From positions 1-5,786 of the forward strand of contig JAPLZA010000097.1 of the NCBI GenBank assembly GCA_026395275.1: a stretch of 5,786 nt of DNA, in the 5' to 3' direction. The position numbers were made by a program, and so were the translations under genes. Shown here piece by piece: positions 4,784 to 5,786 of the stretch (within the stretch, counting starts at the first letter, position 1; each line of letters opens with the position of its first letter). The notes beneath the pieces were generated by a model, which worked only from the letters and a program-made list of their open reading frames with translations, searched no databases and was not told the origin of the DNA. This DNA is from Candidatus Staskawiczbacteria bacterium. GTDB lineage: Bacteria; Patescibacteriota; Minisyncoccia; Minisyncoccales; Staskawiczbacteraceae.

Positions 4784-5617
4784 ATGGACGCTCAACACAA
4801 AAAACGGGTCTTAGGCATAACCATCGGATTAGCCGGCGCCATGCTGGTTATCAGCACGTGCTGGTATGGGTTCAGTTCCAAGCCGAACAAGGCCGCCGCG
4901 CAGAGTCAATCGCCACCCGTGGTGGCGACACCGGCTCCTATGCCGGCTCCCCCGCCAGTTCCGCCAGTTGCACCGCCCCCGCAGCCACCACCACCCGTGG
5001 ATCCGCAACCTTCGGCCGACGCGACCGAACTGGCCAACCTGCGCAAGCAGGTTGAAGACATGAAAAAGCTCTGTGCCGACCAAATGAGGGTGACCGAAAG
5101 TGCGGTCGAAGGACTCAAGAAAGGCCAGCAAGAAAACCAAGCGCTTCAAGAGAAGCTCCGGGCCGCTGCGCAGCCGCAGCCACAACCCGAGGTCATGCAA
5201 GCGCTCGGCAAAGCAGGCGCAAGCAAGGACATGATCCTGAACGTGTGGACCGGCCTCCCGGCTGTTCTGCACGAGCTCAAAAAGAGCGGCGGGGCACGTC
5301 CTCAACCGCACTTCCAGCCAGGATTCCGGCCTGAGCCCGTGCGGAGAGTCTGCGGGCCATCGCCGGAAGTTCAACGACGGATTGCTGAGCTGAAAAACAG
5401 CATCGAATCCGCCGACAACGACCTGTCGATTGAGCAACAAAACCTTGCAGCCGAAGTGGCTGCGTGGAATGCTGACAACCGCTCAGATGAAGGTCGGAAT
5501 GCCTCGCGCCAACGCGCCATGGAGCGCATCAAACAGCGAATCGGCGCCATCGAGAGGGGCCGAAAAGCATTGGCAGCCGAGCTTATTCAGCTCGAACGCC
5601 AAATCCGGCAACAATAG
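4784..5617 (+). CDS. Membrane-anchored proline-rich coiled-coil protein, unknown function
   Basis: I do not recognise this 277-aa protein. After a short basic N-terminus (HKKR) comes one hydrophobic helix (about 9-29), likely an uncleaved signal anchor that leaves the rest outside the cytoplasm. Residues 36-78 are a proline/alanine/valine-rich spacer suited to crossing a wall layer. Residues 79-128 are a heptad-like coiled coil, and 130-190 is a mixed segment with a second Pro-rich patch (AVLHELKKSGG then PQPHFQPGF). Residues 193-277 form a long helical, Gln/Glu/Arg/Ala-rich region that looks like a helical hairpin. Cysteines occur at 26, 97 and 190. The start at ATG 4784 is chosen from ribosome-site spacing; GTG 4751 would add 11 residues. 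The coding region is strikingly GC-rich (about 60% by eye) beside an AT-rich backbone, with its own perfect promoter and terminator. This suggests acquisition from another source. A periplasmic scaffold or tether is plausible but unproven. Confidence 0.75.
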   Translation: MDAQHKKRVLGITIGLAGAMLVISTCWYGFSSKPNKAAAQSQSPPVVATPAPMPAPPPVPPVAPPPQPPPPVDPQPSADATELANLRKQVEDMKKLCADQMRVTESAVEGLKKGQQENQALQEKLRAAAQPQPQPEVMQALGKAGASKDMILNVWTGLPAVLHELKKSGGARPQPHFQPGFRPEPVRRVCGPSPEVQRRIAELKNSIESADNDLSIEQQNLAAEVAAWNADNRSDEGRNASRQRAMERIKQRIGAIERGRKALAAELIQLERQIRQQ

Positions 5618-5641
5618 GGGTTCTAGCCCCTTCCACCAAGG

Positions 5642-5672
5642 GCTGGCCGTTCCCCAAAAGGGAACGGCCAGC
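5642..5672. repeat. Perfect 13-bp inverted repeat downstream of the cassette gene
   Basis: GCTGGCCGTTCCC (5642-5654) and GGGAACGGCCAGC (5660-5672) form a perfect stem with a 5-base loop. No T run follows, so it is not itself a terminator. It may protect the mRNA 3' end or be part of a two-hairpin termination region. Confidence 0.85.
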
Positions 5673-5678
5673 ACCAAG

Positions 5679-5708
5679 GCACTCTAAACAAAGAGTGCTT
5701 TTCTTTTG
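5679..5708 (+). terminator. Intrinsic terminator of the cassette gene
   Basis: GCACTCT (5679-5685) pairs with AGAGTGC (5692-5698) around a 6-base loop, followed by TTTTCTTTT. It lies about 60 bases past the stop of the 277-aa gene. Confidence 0.85.
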
Positions 5709-5710
5709 CA

Positions 5711-5748
5711 TATAAAAGCAGCCCCATTGTACGGGACTGCTTTTATTT
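5711..5748. terminator. Bidirectional terminator between converging units
   Basis: AAAAGCAG (5714-5721) pairs with CTGCTTTT (5737-5744), then one C-A mismatch, then CCC/GGG closing a 7-base loop. A flanks on the left and TTTTATTT on the right allow it to work on either strand. For the minus strand it stands just after a possible gene end at 5757. Confidence 0.7.
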
Positions 5749-5756
5749 AAAGTTAA

Positions 5757-5786
5757 TTATATACCAAGCGCGTTTTGTATCATTCC
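5757..5786 (-). CDS. Possible C-terminal tail of a convergent gene (partial)
   Basis: The minus-strand frame entering from the right edge reads GMIQNALGI and then TAA (5759-5757), about ten bases before the terminator hairpin. AT-rich composition and terminator placement fit a gene end, but nine residues cannot be identified. A second minus frame also stays open until inside the hairpin. Confidence 0.3.
   Translation of the reverse strand, partial: GMIQNALGI

Noticed and set aside
4693..5063. Plus-strand open frames of 120 and 65 aa in other phases
   Set aside because: They overlap the leader and 5' half of the 277-aa gene, have odd composition (His/Arg/Ser-rich), and the promoter and ribosome site serve the other frame.
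4829..5440. A 203-aa open frame on the minus strand
   Set aside because: It is antisense to the 277-aa gene and kept open by GC-rich codon structure. It lacks a ribosome site and has Arg/Trp/Gly-rich shadow composition.
5757..5786. Alternative minus frame ending in the hairpin
   Set aside because: Its stop would fall inside the terminator stem, which is less likely than the frame that stops at 5757.

Overview
The backbone of this window is AT-rich. It carries the 3' end of tsaD, then a compact plus-strand run of valS, a PrsW-type membrane protease gene and an hsp20 gene, then a tRNA-Leu gene on the minus strand. The backbone genes start without a recognisable Shine-Dalgarno sequence, behind A/T-only leaders. 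Intergenic gaps are tiny, and ValRS is much shorter than usual. Together these suggest a reduced-genome bacterium of the Patescibacteria/CPR kind. That assignment is inference; no rRNA or other lineage marker is present.

Layout. Positions 2-487 hold the C-terminal half of TsaD (t6A tRNA modification). Positions 484-1035 hold a minus-strand unit of unlike style: consensus -35, two small genes with good Shine-Dalgarno sites (a 61-aa two-helix membrane protein, then a 69-aa acidic helical protein), and an intrinsic terminator that overlaps the tsaD stop. Positions 1039-4347 hold the plus-strand valS - prsW-like - hsp20 group, ended by a strong GC-rich terminator. Positions 4342-4597 hold tRNA-Leu(UAG) on the minus strand with its own promoter and terminator. 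Downstream of the tRNA is a 143-bp palindromic element whose ends copy the tRNA T-arm and 3' acceptor region.

Positions 4646-5709 hold a second self-contained unit. It has a perfect sigma-70-type promoter back-to-back with the tRNA promoter, a structured leader, a Shine-Dalgarno-led 277-aa GC-rich gene (membrane anchor, proline-rich linker, coiled coils), and a double hairpin/terminator. A further bidirectional terminator separates it from the possible tail of a convergent gene at the right edge.

Together, the backbone genes serve translation fidelity and protein quality control: t6A modification, valine charging, leucine decoding, membrane proteolysis and a small chaperone. The two cassettes look like independently expressed additions of different base composition. 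The points most worth following up are the T-arm-capped palindromic element, the two promoter-gene-terminator cassettes, and a ValRS that appears to have lost conserved core segments.
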